Shown in pieces: positions 12,501 to 24,700 of a stretch of 64,000 nucleotides of DNA (positions are counted from its first letter, which is position 1; every line of letters begins with the position of its first letter). Origin of the DNA: Nematostella vectensis (Eukaryota; Cnidaria; Anthozoa; Actiniaria; Edwardsiidae). A program made the translations under genes and the position numbers. The stretch spans positions 7,732,203 to 7,796,202 of the forward strand of contig NC_064037.1 of assembly GCF_932526225.1 (NCBI RefSeq), given 5' to 3'. The notes beneath the pieces were generated by a model, which saw only the letters and a list, made by a program, of their open reading frames with translations, made no database searches and was not told where the DNA came from.

Positions 12501-15500
12501 GGGGAAATTTAACTGAGTGATGGCCAATGTTTGGATCTAATGGTTTTGATTATATTCTCAGGAATATGCAGAACAAGCTGATTAAGGTTTGTCAGTCTCA
12601 TCTAATCCATCTAAAGGCCAGGATTGATTTTAGGAATTAGATTATATTTAATGCTTATGTTGATATTTTCTTGTGCAGTATTTTTTAGTTTAGTTTTATT
12701 TAAAAAATATTTTTGCAATATTTTCATTTTTGTGCAGTGTAAATTCAGTGTGAAATAAGCAAAACATTAATTGGTTGTTGCTTTTGTTGTTGTTTGGGAT
12801 TGTTGTTACTGCTACGGTTGTTGTTGTTGTTGCTGTGGATGCTTTTGTTAGTGGTTGTTGCTGTGACTGTAAATGTTGTTGTTGCTATTGTTGTTGCTTC
12901 TGTGGCTGTTGTTGCTGCTTCTGTTGTTGCTACTGCAGTTGTTTCTTGTGTGGCTTTTGTTGATATTGCTGTGCTTGTTGTTGTTTGTGGTTGCTGATGT
13001 TATACCTTGCCAAGTTAACCCTCATAATCATCTCTCCAGTCCCAGTAGATGACGCTGCCGCAACTTGGTTATCTGCATATCCCCCGCAACCAACAATGGG
13101 AGAGTCACCAACTCTTCCGGGATGAACAGCAGTGAGACCGCCTGTCGAGGTTGCACAAGCAACATTGCCAAAACTATCTACTGCTACTGCACCCACCTAG
13201 AAAGAGAAACAGTCAACTGACCAAAATAAATATCTGTAGCAAGGAATGACAGAGATATGTTTATACAGGGTTGAAGGGGTAGTAGCAATCACAAATCAAT
13301 TCTACTTATGAGAGTATGTGTCTACTCATAGGAGAGGGAGTCTACTCATGGGAGAGGGTGTCTACTTATGGGAGAGGGTGTCCACTTATGGAAGAGGGTG
13401 TCCACTTATGGAAGAGGGTGTCTACTTATAGGAGAGGGAGTCTACTCATGGGAGAGGGAGTCTACTTATGGGAGAGGGAGTCTACTTATGGGAGGGGGTG
13501 GGTCTTTTTATGGGAGGGGTTTCTACTTGTGGGAGAGGGTGTCTACTTGTGGGAGAGGGTTTCTACTTGTGGGAGAGGGTGTCTACTTATGGGAGAGGGT
13601 GTGTCACCTCATGGGAGAGGGTGTCTAATTATGGGAGAGGGTGTCTACTTATGGGAGATGGTGTCTACTTATGGGAGAGGGTGTCTACTTATGGGAGATG
13701 GTGTGTCTACTTATGTGAGAGGGTGTGTCACCTTATGGGAGAGGGTGTCTAATTATGGGAGAGGGTGTGTCTACTTATGGGAGAGGGTGTCTAATTATGG
13801 GAGAGGGTGTGTCTACTTATGGGAGAGGGTGTCTACTTATGGGAGATGGTGTGTCTACTTATGGGAGAGGGTGTCTACTTATGGGAGAGGGTGTGTCCAC
13901 TTGTGGGAGAGGAAGTCTACTTATGGTCTGAGAAAACCATGTTGGGTCAAAAGAAGGTCTGTATAAGAAAAAACAGCTCAACACAAATTGTTATAAATAA
14001 CAGTATAAATAATGTTTAAACCAATATTATATAATAATATAATTATAATATAATTATATTATAATTATATTATATTATAATTATATTATAATTATATTAT
14101 AATTATAATATAATTATATTATATAATATTATATAATATGTTTTCCTGCTGTTTTCCTGAGACTTACCTTACAGGGGATACATAATAGGTGAGCAACTCA
14201 GACTACAGTCGAAACACTACTGCCAGGCAAAATTTCTTCCCCTAAAAACTCAGCTACTTAGTCCTAATTGTTTGCCATTTTGGTAGAGTCTTTGATTTCC
14301 TTTAAAGTTTAATTAAGCAATCTCCTTTCGGGCTCTGAGGTCAACCAGCAGAAAACAGTTTTTCCGTCATCCTGTGTTGTCTCCACGACTTGCAATTTCA
14401 ACGCTCCAAGCTCTGCATTGTCAAATGAAACCCGAGAACCCAGGCCGACAGGTCTTGATAATATGCTTGGTGGTATCATGGCATCATGAAAGAGGAAGGC
14501 AAATGTAATAAATAGTTGTTGTTGGATCAAATTTAAGGACTTGTTTTATATGAAAGAGTTTTCGCGATAAAGAATACCGCTGACTACACATCCATGGGCT
14601 CGGATTCGTTGGTTGTTACGGATTACGTCATCACCTAATTTTAAAATTAGCTCCAAACAGCAAGCTAGTAGGCGATACTTTTCTTGTGGAAAAAAAAAAC
14701 AACCTTTCTTTCGCAAAAAAATAAAATTGCTGTTGTTACAAGACGAAGTGCTGGCTAAGCAAAAATAAAAATCTATATATGATATAATAAGTACACAATG
14801 AAACACAAAAGTATGCATTTGTTTTGGCCATGAAATGTTGAATAATTTCACAACATTTTAATCCCATGGTGCTAAAACTTAATAAAATGTGAAAATACCC
14901 CAAAATACATGTATTGATCAGGGTATACCGATTTATTTACTTTTACCCAAATTTCATTAATGTTAAAAAATAATAAAAAAAAGTAAAGACATAATTCCTG
15001 GTATACTCTGGTCAAACTGTTAATTGTTGTTGCTATGGTAACCTGCTGCTTCTTGGGATATAGAGCTAGCACCATGTTTTTTTAAATCAAAAACAGCAAT
15101 CATTTGTCTTTATGCAGAATTAAATTTGTAGCTTCTTTGGAGATGTGTTGTTTGTAATTTTATTTCAAAAATGCCCTATTTTCCCTTTTCTCAGACCTTA
15201 TGGGAGAAGGTTGTCTACTTGTGGGAGAGGGCGTGTCTACTTATGGGAGAGGGAGTCTACTTATTGGGGAGGGTGTGTCTACAAATGGGAGAGGGAGTCT
15301 ACTTATGGGAGAGGGTGTCCATTTATGGGAAAGGGTGTCTATTGATGGGAGAGGGAGTCTACTTATGGGAGAGGGAGTCTACTCATAGGAAAGGGTGTGT
15401 CTACTTATGGCAGGGTGTCTACTTATTTGTGAGGAGGTCTATTGAAGGGAGAGGGTGTCTACTTATGAGTGAGGAGGTCTATTTAAGGGAGAGGGTGTGT

Positions 15501-18500
15501 CTACTTATGGGAGGTGTGTCTACTTATGGGAGAGGGTGTCTACTTATGGGAGAGGGTGTCTACTTATGGGAGAGGGTGTCTACTTATGGGAGAGGGTGTC
15601 TACTTATGGGAGAGGGTGTCTACTTATGGGAGAGGGTGTCTACTTATGGAAGAGGGTGCGTCTCCTTATGGGAGAGGGAGTCTATTTATGGGAGAGGGAG
15701 TCTACTTATGGGAGAGGGTGTCTACTTATGGGAGAGGGAGTCTACTTATGGGAGATGGTGTCCACTTATTGGAGATGGTGTCTACTTATGGGAGATGGTG
15801 TCCACTTATGGGAGAGGGAGTCTACTTATGGGAGATGGTGTCTACTTGTGGGAGAGGGTGTGTCTAATTATGGGAGAGGGTGTGTCTCCTTATGGGAGAG
15901 GGTGTCTACTTATGGGAGAGGGAGTCTACTTATGGGAGAGGGTGTCGACTTATGGGAGAGGGAGTCTACTTATGGGAGATGGTGTCTCCTTATGGGAGAG
16001 GGTGTCTACTTATGGGAGAGGTAGTGTCTCCTTATGGGAGAGGGAGTCTACTTATGGGAGAGGGAGTCTACTTATAGGAGAGGGAGTCTACTTATGGGAG
16101 AGGGAGTCTACTTATGGGAGAGGGAGTCTACTTATAGGAGAGGGAGTCTACTTATAGGAGAGGGAGTCTACTTATGGGAAATGGTGTCCACTTATGGGAG
16201 AGGGTGTGTCCACTTATGGGAGAGGGTGTGTCCACTTATGGGAGAGGGTTTGTCTACTTATGGGAGAGGATGTCTACTTATGGGAGATGGTGTCCACTTG
16301 TGGGAGAGGGAGTCCATTTATGGGAGAGGGTGTCTGATTATGGGAGGTGTGTCTAATTATGGGAGAGGGTGTTTCTAATTATGGGAGAAGGTGTCTAATT
16401 ATGGGAGAGGGTGTCTAATTATGGGAGGTGTGTCTACTTATGGGAGAGGGAGTCCATTTATGGGAGGGTGTGTCTACTTGTGGGAGAGGGTATCTATTTA
16501 TGGGAGAGGGTGTGTCTACAAATGGGAGAGGGTGTCTACTTATGGGAGAGGGAGTCTATTTATGGGAGAGGGTGTCTACTTATGGGAGAGGGTGTGTCTC
16601 CTTATGGGAGAGGGTGTCTACTTATGGGAGAGGGTGTCTAATTATGGGAGAGGGAGTATATTTATGGGAGAGGGTGTGTCTCCTTATGGGAGAGGGTGTC
16701 TACTTATGGGAGAGGGTGTCTACTTATGGGAGAGGGTGTCTACTTATGGGAGAGGGTGTGTCCACTTATGGGAGAGGGAGACTACTTATGGGAGAGGAAG
16801 TCTACTTATGGGATAGGGTGTGTCTACTGATGGGAGAGGGTGTGTCTACTTATGGGAGAGGGTGTGTCTACAAATGGGAGAGGGAGTGTCTTCTTATGGG
16901 AGAGGGTGTCTGCTTATTGAAGAGGAAGTATACTTAATAATAATAATAATAATATCGGCATTTATATAGCGCCTCATCAATAATTGCCCTAGGCACTTTA
17001 CAATTATATATCACCTTATGAGAGAGCATGTCTTCTGATGGGACAGGGAGTCTACTTATAGGAGAGGGAGTCTACTTATGGGAGAGAGTGTGTCTACTTA
17101 TGGGAGATGGTGTGTCTACTTATGGGAGAGGGAGTCTACTTATGGGAGAGTGAGTCTACTTATGGGAAATGGTGTCCACTTATGGGAGAGGGTGTGTCCA
17201 CTTATGGGAGAGGGTGTGTCCACTTATGGGAGAGGGTGTGTCTACTTGTGGGAGAGGGTGTCCACTTATGGGAGATGGTGTCCACTTATGGGAGATGGTG
17301 TGTCTACTTATGGGAAGGTGTCTACTTATGGGAGAGGGTGTGTCTACTTGTGGGAGAGGGTGTGTCTACTTATGGGAGAGGGTGTCTACTTATGGGAGAT
17401 GGTGTCCACTTATGGGAGAGGGAGTCTACTTATGGGAGATGGTGTCTACTTGTGGGAGAGGGTGTGTCTACTTGTAGGAGAGGGTGTCTACTTATGGGAG
17501 AGGGTGTCCACTTATGGGAGATGGTGTCCACTTATGGGAGATGGTGTCCACTTATGGGAGATGGTGTGTCTACTTATGGGAAGGTGTCTACTTATGGGAG
17601 AGGGTGTCTACTTATAGGAGAGGGTGTCTACTTATGGGAGAGGGTGTCTACTTATGGGAGATGGTGTCCACTTATGGGAGATGGTGTGTCTACTTATGGG
17701 AGAGGGCGTGTCTACTTATGGGAAGGTGTTTACTTATGGGAGAGGGTGTGTCTAATTATGGGAGAGGGTGTGTCTACTTGTGGGAGAGGGTGTCTACTTG
17801 TGGGAGAGGGTGTGTCTACTTGTGGGAGAGGGTGTCTACTTGTAGGAGAGGGTGTGTCTACTTATGGGAGAGGGAGTCTACTTGTGGGAGAGGGTGTGTC
17901 TACTTGTGGGAGAGGGTGTCTACTTATGGGAGAGGGTGTCTACTTGTGGGAGAGGGTGTCTACTTGTGGGAGAGGGTGTGTCTACTTGTGGGAGAGGGAG
18001 TCTACTTATGGGAGAGGGTGTCTACTTATGGGAGAGGGAGTCTACTTGTGGGAGAGGGTGTGTCTACTTGTGGGAGAGGGTGTCTACTTGTGGGAGAGGG
18101 TGTCTACTTGTGGGAGAGGGTGTCTACTTGTGGGAGAGGGTGTGTCTACTTGTAGGAGAGGGTGTCTTCTTATGGGAGAGGGTGTGTCTACTTGTGGGAG
18201 AGGGTGTCTACTTGTGGGAGAGGGTGTGTCTACTTGTAGGAGAGGGTATCTACTTATGGGAGAGGGTGTCTACTTGTGGGAGAGGGTGTGTCTACTTGTG
18301 GGAGAGGGTGTGTCTACTTGTGGGAGAGGGTGTCTACTTATGGGAGAGGGTGTCTACTTATGGGAGAGGGTGTCTACTTATGGGAGAGGGTGTCTACTTG
18401 TGGGAGAGGGTGTGTCTAATTATGGGAGAGGGTGTGTCTCCTTATGGGAGAGGGTGTCTACTTATGGGAGAGGGTGTGTCCACTTATGGGAGAGGATGTC

Positions 18501-21266
18501 TACTTGTGGGATAGGGGGTGTCTACTTATGGGAGAGGGTGTCTACTTATGGGAGAGTGTTGACTCACAGGAGAGGAAGCGTACTTACAGGAGAATCAACT
18601 GTTACTGTAGAATAAAACAAAAGATCCCTATTGTTGTGGTATTTTTCTTACCGTGTCATGAAGCTCCTTTCCTCTGATTTCTTCCATCTATAGAATTGTG
18701 TTTAATCAAGAATATCTTAGTAATGTACATTGTAGATTGTCTAGCCCTCACTATTTCAACTTATCTTTATTTGCATTGAAAAAACCTGGTATTAACCAGC
18801 AATTAAAAAAATGTAGCGACTATAGAATACAGGGCCAATGGGACTTCACACCTTGATTTCTATAGAACGACGCAAAAAATACAATGGAAATGCAAATAAG
18901 TTTGGATGTGGCCCTGAATTCTGTAGTCTAGCTAAAAAATTTTCCCATTTTAACAAAACCCACACTCTTCAATGGTAAACTACATATTTTAATAATCTAT
19001 TAAAATAGATTATGGATTAAATAGCAAGTAAAAATCCTTGTATTTACATGATAAAAAGGGTCTGCTACTAACCACTTTCTTAAGTCCTGCTATGCTTTCC
19101 TGTCTTAGCAATTTCTTTTTCTCTTGTTTACTGGGTGATTTCGGTGACTTCGGTCCTGCTTCTGGTTCATCACTACTATCAGACTCATCATCACTCATGT
19201 CGATTATTTCCATGGCTTCCATGGCACGTGCAAGCTGTCGCCGGCGGGCCTCTGTAATGAGCGCCTCGGGTGGGATTCTTGGAATACCTTGCTCGTCTGC
19301 AAACATATTGGCACCCTCCCCGATCAGCAGACAATGATTTGATTCTGTCATGACTTTTCTTGCTACTGAGATGGGGTTGGATACGCCGCTTATACCACCT
19401 ACTCCACCTTTAAAACAAACAGAAGATTAGAGCAAGACCAGGAAAGGGGGGAGAGTTCAGTGCAAGGGGGAGGAGGGAGAGTTCTGTTCAACAAGTTTTT
19501 ATATCATTTTTATCCTCTCATAATTGTTTTATTGGAATTAAGTCAACTTTTTGCATGTTTTTTAGGGGAAAGAAAGAAAAACTTTCAAATATATAAGTAC
19601 CTCATGGTCAATCGATTTGATTTTCAAGAAGGAATTCACTTGTAACTTGAAAAATGTGATATGAAGGTCATTTTGGTAGGGGAAAATAAGAGTTAAATAC
19701 CCTTTTATATTTAGGTGATTGAGATTTTGGGCTTTCTTGCACACTTCACTGTTGTATCTACAACAAACAGGCTAACCTTCATCTAAGGATTTGCTTACCA
19801 ACGTTTAGATCCCGTCCATCCATGATCATAGCATCCATTTCCACTTCCCCACGATTGTTGAGTTTTGAGCCATGACCAGCGTTGAACACAGCAATATCCT
19901 CTAGCACCTGGGATGATAACATGAGCTCATGAACAGACCATTTGCTCCTCCAAAGAGCAAGGGGCATTTAAAAAACAATGAGGATGCATGACATGAACTT
20001 TGGTAAAGACTGCACGTCATCATTCTCCTGGTTATGGAGTTACACTAACAGATCATGTGACTGTTGGCAAACTGGCATACGCTTAGGCTTAGCTGCAAAA
20101 TAACAACAAAAAACAAAAAGTTTCTTTGTCAGAAAGTTTCTATTTTTTATTGTTCACTAGCAGACAGGAACAGTCATTTCTGAGTTTATTTTGGTTTGAA
20201 TTTGTCACTCAAAAAATCGTGATCAGTTAGTGCAAGGCGATTATTGCTTAACTTTGTTTCAGCAAAACTTTGTACTGGTTGCCACAGTAGCATACATTTT
20301 ACTATAAGCACCGATTGAAAAAAAAAAAGTCTGCTGTTAAAATAGGCATGTCAAATACTGAGTATTTTAAAATTTACATTAGTAATCTTGACCTTCCCTC
20401 CACAAGAATTTTCAATAGCCTTTTAGATCCAAATCAAGAAGACAACCAGCCCTTATCAGAAATCCGACAAGAAAAAAAATACTTAAGAATTATAGAGAAT
20501 GTGATGATCAGTTTTCACAACTGAATATAACTTTTCTTAAACAAACAAAAAAAAGGACTGATTTTATTAAAGGAAGTCGATTTTAGGCTGTGTATAAGAA
20601 GCCATGCATGAATGTCCAGTCAAGATGTTTTCATGAAGTTTATGAACCGTGATTTTAGCGTCTACAATGCCAGGAAACCAAAAGACAATAAACAAAAAAT
20701 ATATCTGTCCAGCGCTAAACGAGTATTTATAGGAAAAGAAAACAGGTTTCGCAACATCCACAAGGGAGCCCACGCTAGGGACATGACAGCTGAGCAGAGA
20801 TCACGGATCGGGAGATCGCTAATTTTTTGGATGGCTCGAATCATTCTACAACTCATCAATGTATTTTATTTATAATAACACAACGCTGTATTTTTTCAGC
20901 TTATTTCAGTTCACTAATCATATCACGGTGTTCGAAAAATGATCCTTTTTTTGTGTGTGTGTTTCACACTCGCCGGCGCCATATTGAAAGTTGTCATCAA
21001 ACATCGGGCGACACGATGCGCACGTCAAAATAATAATTGTTTAAAACTGTCTTTTTTATTTCATCTGGCCTTACCTTAACTGCAGCTTCAACGGCATCAA
21101 GCGAGGCATTTTTTCCGCCTTTCATCAGCAATCCATAGCCCGTTCTTGCCGCTTTTTTCACGCCGTTTATCAGCATGGGAAAGATGATCGATTCGGAAAG
21201 ACTGCTAGCGCCGCCATGAACCACGATGCACGGCGAAATAGGACCGGCACAAAATACTTCATCCAT
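9290..21266 (-). CDS. ASRGL1-like isoaspartyl peptidase / L-asparaginase (Ntn hydrolase)
   Basis: Exons (minus): 21075-21266, 19799-19907, 19073-19407, 13006-13196, then either 11997-12399 or 12234-12399 plus 9290-9529. Phases join cleanly to 409-410 residues. Family motifs occur in order: VVHGGA near residue 15, NAGHGSKLNNRGEVEMDA near 72-90, VGAVAVD from 213, GRVGDSP, GGYADN, GTGE, and NTEHMPW near 325. The family removes isoaspartyl residues and asparagine after autocleavage that frees an N-terminal Thr of the beta subunit. Two oddities: residues ~164-212 form an acidic/Ser-Pro/Lys insert absent from human ASRGL1 (308 residues), and the residue before VGAVAVD is Val where family members have the nucleophilic Thr. 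A missed micro-exon in the 5.9 kb intron could restore it. The start is the only ATG before the HGGA block. A single-domain asparaginase fits better than taspase 1. Confidence 0.85.
9530..11996. other. Intron or 3' region between the two alternative last exons
   Basis: No gene recognised. The region is AT-rich with a poly-C run near 10117. Short frames here have no recognisable motif. Confidence 0.6.
12775..12998. repeat. GTT/GCT trinucleotide-rich microsatellite
   Basis: About 220 bases consist mostly of TTG, CTG and TTT-type triplets with interruptions, which produce spurious Leu/Val/Cys-rich frames. It starts just past exon 4 (which ends at 13006), within the intron to the last exon. Confidence 0.8.
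13316..13924. repeat. 20/22 bp minisatellite, block 1
   Basis: About 30 head-to-tail copies of GTGTCTACTTATGGGAGAGG and a 22-base form with an extra GT. Common variants are GGGAGATGG, AGTCTAC, TTCTAC, TAATTAT and ACTTGTGGG. The block lies in intron 3 of the ASRGL1-like gene. Mixed 20- and 22-base units rotate the frame and the unit has no stop, so long plus-strand frames arise without meaning. Confidence 0.97.
13925..15197. mobile_element. 1.27 kb TIR element inserted into the minisatellite
   Basis: The left end GGTCTGAGAAAA and the right end TTTTCTCAGACC are exact inverted copies (12 bp). Each is flanked by TTAT (13921-13924 and 15198-15201), which is part of the CTTATGGGAG unit, so the element interrupts one unit of the array. 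Inside are an (ATTATA)n-type AT tract (~14026-14142) and two short minus-strand frames (14309-14530, 14546-14851) that I do not recognise. The GG...CC ends and TTA-type target would fit a PIF/Harbinger-like origin, but no transposase is present. Confidence 0.7.
14026..14142. repeat. AT-only microsatellite (ATTATA/TAATTA)
   Basis: About 115 bases made almost wholly of A and T in short palindromic steps, inside the 1.27 kb element. Confidence 0.85.
15202..16935. repeat. 20/22 bp minisatellite, block 2
   Basis: This continues the same array after the inserted element, with about 85 copies. Some sub-blocks are uniform, for example seven near-identical units at 15515-15655, while others are rich in the AGTCTAC variant (~15960-16170). 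That pattern suggests local homogenisation. The first copies near 15202-15500 are the most degenerate. Confidence 0.97.
16936..17012. mobile_element. Short dispersed repeat fragment (SINE/LINE-tail-like)
   Basis: (TAA)n is followed by a block containing GGCATTTATATAGCGCC and TAGGCACTTTACAA, a pattern I associate with dispersed retroelement tails in many animals. It interrupts the minisatellite between blocks 2 and 3. Too short to assign to a family. Confidence 0.5.
17013..18595. repeat. 20/22 bp minisatellite, block 3
   Basis: About 75 copies. The stretch 17750-18420 is dominated by the ACTTGTGGG variant, whereas blocks 1 and 2 are dominated by ACTTATGGG. A 502-codon stop-free plus-strand frame (17107-18615) is a by-product of the repeat. 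The block ends ~480 bases before exon 3 of the ASRGL1-like gene. Confidence 0.97.
18596..19072. other. Intron sequence between minisatellite and ASRGL1-like exon 3
   Basis: AT-rich and unique-looking. No gene or repeat recognised. Confidence 0.6.
19908..21074. other. Intron 1 of the ASRGL1-like gene
   Basis: No exon recognised. Short frames on both strands have no motif. Confidence 0.6.
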
Positions 21267-21707
21267 CGCTTTAAATTGAAACCATACAAACTAAGGTATC
21301 AGAGGATAGATTTGCTGGTCGTTAAGAGTACTAGAGCCGCGAGGGGGAGAGCGTGAAAGCCACAGAACTGCAAGCTCCTTGACTTTGTAAGCGCTTCTCT
21401 AGAAAAATACCGGAATACCGGACATTGGAACAAGCTACTCCAACTTCAGTCCCAGGGTCTTCTGGGTAATTTTCAATATGGCGTCACCACCTCCCTTAAC
21501 AAACAGGATTTCGACAACCACAGGAAGCCCGCAAATAGAGGAAATAGTGGTCCTAGCTCGACCTTTTTCACTTGAGCGGATATTCCTGCCTTTTTTGCAA
21601 GGGGAAACCTTTTCCGTCCTAGGATTACCAAGTCACAACGGTAAAATGTTTTTCATTCTTCCGCGGGTTACCTGTGGTAAAATCTTTTTTTCGCGGCGCG
21701 TCTTTTG
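21267..21707. promoter_or_regulatory. Promoter-side region of the ASRGL1-like gene
   Basis: The region upstream of the minus-strand start at 21266 contains CCCAGGGTCTTCTGGGTA and ATATGGCG near 21450-21485, which resemble CpG-type promoter motifs (the latter YY1-like). Before the 3.66 kb insertion it would also have been upstream of the plus-strand membrane-protein gene. An 84-codon frame at 21478 has no recognisable domain. Confidence 0.4.
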
Positions 21708-24700
21708 GGGAAGCAATTTTCCACCGGCGTAGAGGAAGGGTGAGTCTGCAGGAAGTCAGCGGTTAATGTATACGTCGGAAGGTACCCGTCGGAACCGATC
21801 GGTCGACACGTCATCGGAAATGCGACTGACAAAGGTAATTTCAAGATGGCGGCTGAGACGCCTGGAAATCGCGAGGAATCTACAAGACTTGTTTTACAAC
21901 AATTACGCTCTTCATTTCTGCGGAGTTTTCCAATATATTGGAGGTAAATTATTAACTCTGTAATAGACTTATTTAATTTTTATTGTATTTGATATTAACT
22001 CAAAATAAATGGTATTCAGAACTACTTCACTGTTCATGAAAATGTCTTTTACTTATCTGAATTAACAGCGGTGGATTCTGGTATTTGGAGGGTGGCGGGA
22101 CGAGCGAATATATCAAAATATCTAAACTTTTAGCAAAGTTCGCTTGTCATTTCAAAATGCACTACTTATCAAATTTAATTCCAGGAAAGGGGGGGGGGGG
22201 GGGCTGGTGGTCCACACCCAGATAATATATCAACCTACCTAAGACTTTTACCATTACAAGATAAAAACACAACAAATATATGAGATAACACCAATAATTT
22301 TATCTTTAAGTGATAAAGTAGAATGTATACAGCAATTCACAAAATGCTATCCATGAGACAAGGCTAAAAATCTTGAGATCCCAAGCTGATCTTCCTGACC
22401 CTTCACCACCACTGTCACTATAGCAACTAAAGTCATAACAAGCCACCACAAATTTCAGTGGGGTCTTACACTATTCCTACATTGTTTGCACCAGATATGT
22501 CTCTGTTAACGGGCAGGAGGTACGTACAAAAAAAGGAAATTTCAGACTGGTTATCAAGCCTACATGACTCCATAGTATTAGATTTATATCCAAGAAATTC
22601 TTTAATAAGCAAAATAATGATTTTTCGTTTCAATCTGTATCACTGTTCCACAGCTTACTTGAGCCCATTACACTAAATCTGTTTTATCCATTCTCGTTGA
22701 CTTCTATCACCCCAAGGAAAGCACCCTCAATGAGCTCCTACGGCCCTGTTAAAATAATTATTAGGAAACTATTGACACTTAGTAATCCACAATTATATCA
22801 ATATGACAGGATCAGGGGCATTAGGGGCAGTAAAATTGTGAGGAAAGAGCTGTTGCAAAGTCGACACTGGCACAGGTGGCATGAAAGTACTGGCCACAGC
22901 GGTCACACCCCAGCCAATCCTTGTTGTCGTCTTGCAGACAGAGTTTACTTCTTGCAGACAGAGTTTACTCCTTCTGTCGTCTCTCCCTCCATTGACTCTC
23001 CTTTCGCCACTTTTGACTTTGTTCGGTAGAAGAACTTCGTCGTTGAGTCGTCCGTCTGCCATTCTTCAACCTTCCGCTCCAGGGACTCTTGGTCATCTTT
23101 TGAGTACCGCGATGCCGAGATGGCTTTAGCTATATGGTTGCGGAGGTCTTGTCTTGTTGGAAAGTAACGCCTGTTTGATTTCTTTGGGAACAGATCCCTC
23201 TCTACATACTCCTCTAGGTATTGTCTCACCTGGTCTGGTCGCGTAATGCCTTTGGCGACGAGCTCTTAGATCTTTGAAATAACCTTCTTGTCGACCAGCT
23301 GGTTTATGGTCGCAGCTTCTCCCAGTGGATGGCCTCTGTGTTCAACACACAGAGGAAGCTTCACATATTAACGCAAGGTGGTTGACGTGGGGATTTCACT
23401 CTCGAGAGCTCCTCTTAAGTCGATCCAAAGCACTTTTCTTTGCGCTTTTGAAGCTATTCGGGCTGGAGTGGGATGTCTGGTCGACCGTGTATTCATCGAA
23501 TACCCGAATGCACCTGATCTGTATTGAAGCAGGACAGTCCAGCTTTCGAGTACCTTCGATTTTCTGGTAAGACCTTCCATAGTCGTGCTCTCCAGGGCGT
23601 GCAGTCTTTTTCTTGCCACCTTTGCTATCCTATTGCAAAATTATTTGGCTATTGTAACACAGGGTTGGCTCCATCGGAGGGGGGGGGGGGTGGGGGGGTC
23701 GGTTGCCGGTGGGTAAATTTCATAAAGAGACACAAACAATTCGAACAGAAGAGAAATGCAGACATTATTTGTTTAAAAAAATTATAAACGTGAAATAGAA
23801 CTGCAAAGTACACAACTTACTAACATTTTTACCGAGAAGCCGTCGCCGTTTCGTTTCGCATTTGCCTACCTTAATAGGTCCATAAAGACAATGCTGCGTT
23901 TCTGCAGATTCAACCAAGAAAGGGTGTCCAAAAAACTTTATAGGAAGATTCCCTCGGACATGCTGGAATACGGGAGAAGCTGCAACCAAATTGGGTAAAA
24001 CTGGGAGTAAATAATATCATCTGGTACCTTACCCTATCCAGCAAATGACTTTTTACGTTTTTGCTATGTCCATAATTTGGCACCCATATTTTTTTCATTT
24101 ATTGGTAAAATCCATGATAACAAGTCATTTCAAAATTTCCAACGGGGGGGGGGGGGAGGGGGTACACGAGGGATAATCCTAGGGAAGGCTTAGCCGAGGG
24201 AAGCGGCAATAACTCTCCTAGTATAGGCTTTTAAGAGATTTGAACACGTTGGTAGGGGGGCTTTGGAGCGACATTTTGCCGATTGGTAGCACTTGAAGGC
24301 ATGTTCTGCTTATTCAATCGAACAGCACAGCTGAAATAAATTTAGGTATGTTCTGTCCAGCCGTGCCTAAATCATTAACTTCACGGCATCCTGTTACAGG
24401 TTGTAACGAGGAATAATCGCGAGGATTAGCTACTTTATTAATATACACTATAAATGGAGTACTGCTTCCAAAATAGAATAAAAAAATTAAAGGAACTTCT
24501 AACACCATAGAAATGTCGTTTTTTTGTGCTGCTTGGTAATTCTGGAATGTTCAGCAATGGTTATATGACCCAACTATTATTGTAAGGAGAGTTAACCATG
24601 GAAATTACAGCTAAAAGTAAAAACCCTCCTAAATTTCCCAAGGAAGTGTAAGCCCGTGCTCCTCCCAATATAAACGGGTCCTTAAATGCTCAAGTCGTTC

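Noticed and set aside
12775-12997. Cys/Val/Leu-rich frames in the GTT-rich tract
   Set aside because: Simple triplet repeat; composition alone explains them.
14309-14851. Two minus-strand frames inside the 1.27 kb element that might be extra asparaginase exons
   Set aside because: No asparaginase motif, and they lie inside an inserted TIR element.
13316-18615. Long repetitive frames (up to 502 codons) reading YLWERVSTYGRG-type peptides in all three plus frames
   Set aside because: The 20/22 base unit has no stop and the mixed unit lengths rotate the frame, so all frames are open by default. The block lies antisense in an intron with no start or splice logic of its own.
20315-21033. Short frames in intron 1 of the asparaginase-like gene
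   Set aside because: No motif, no splice logic, and frames overlap on both strands.
19010-21266. Taspase 1 (TASP1) as the identity of the asparaginase-like gene
   Set aside because: GEVEMDA..MDG, GRVGDSP, GGYADN and the N.EHMPW block fit the ASRGL1 branch better than taspase 1.
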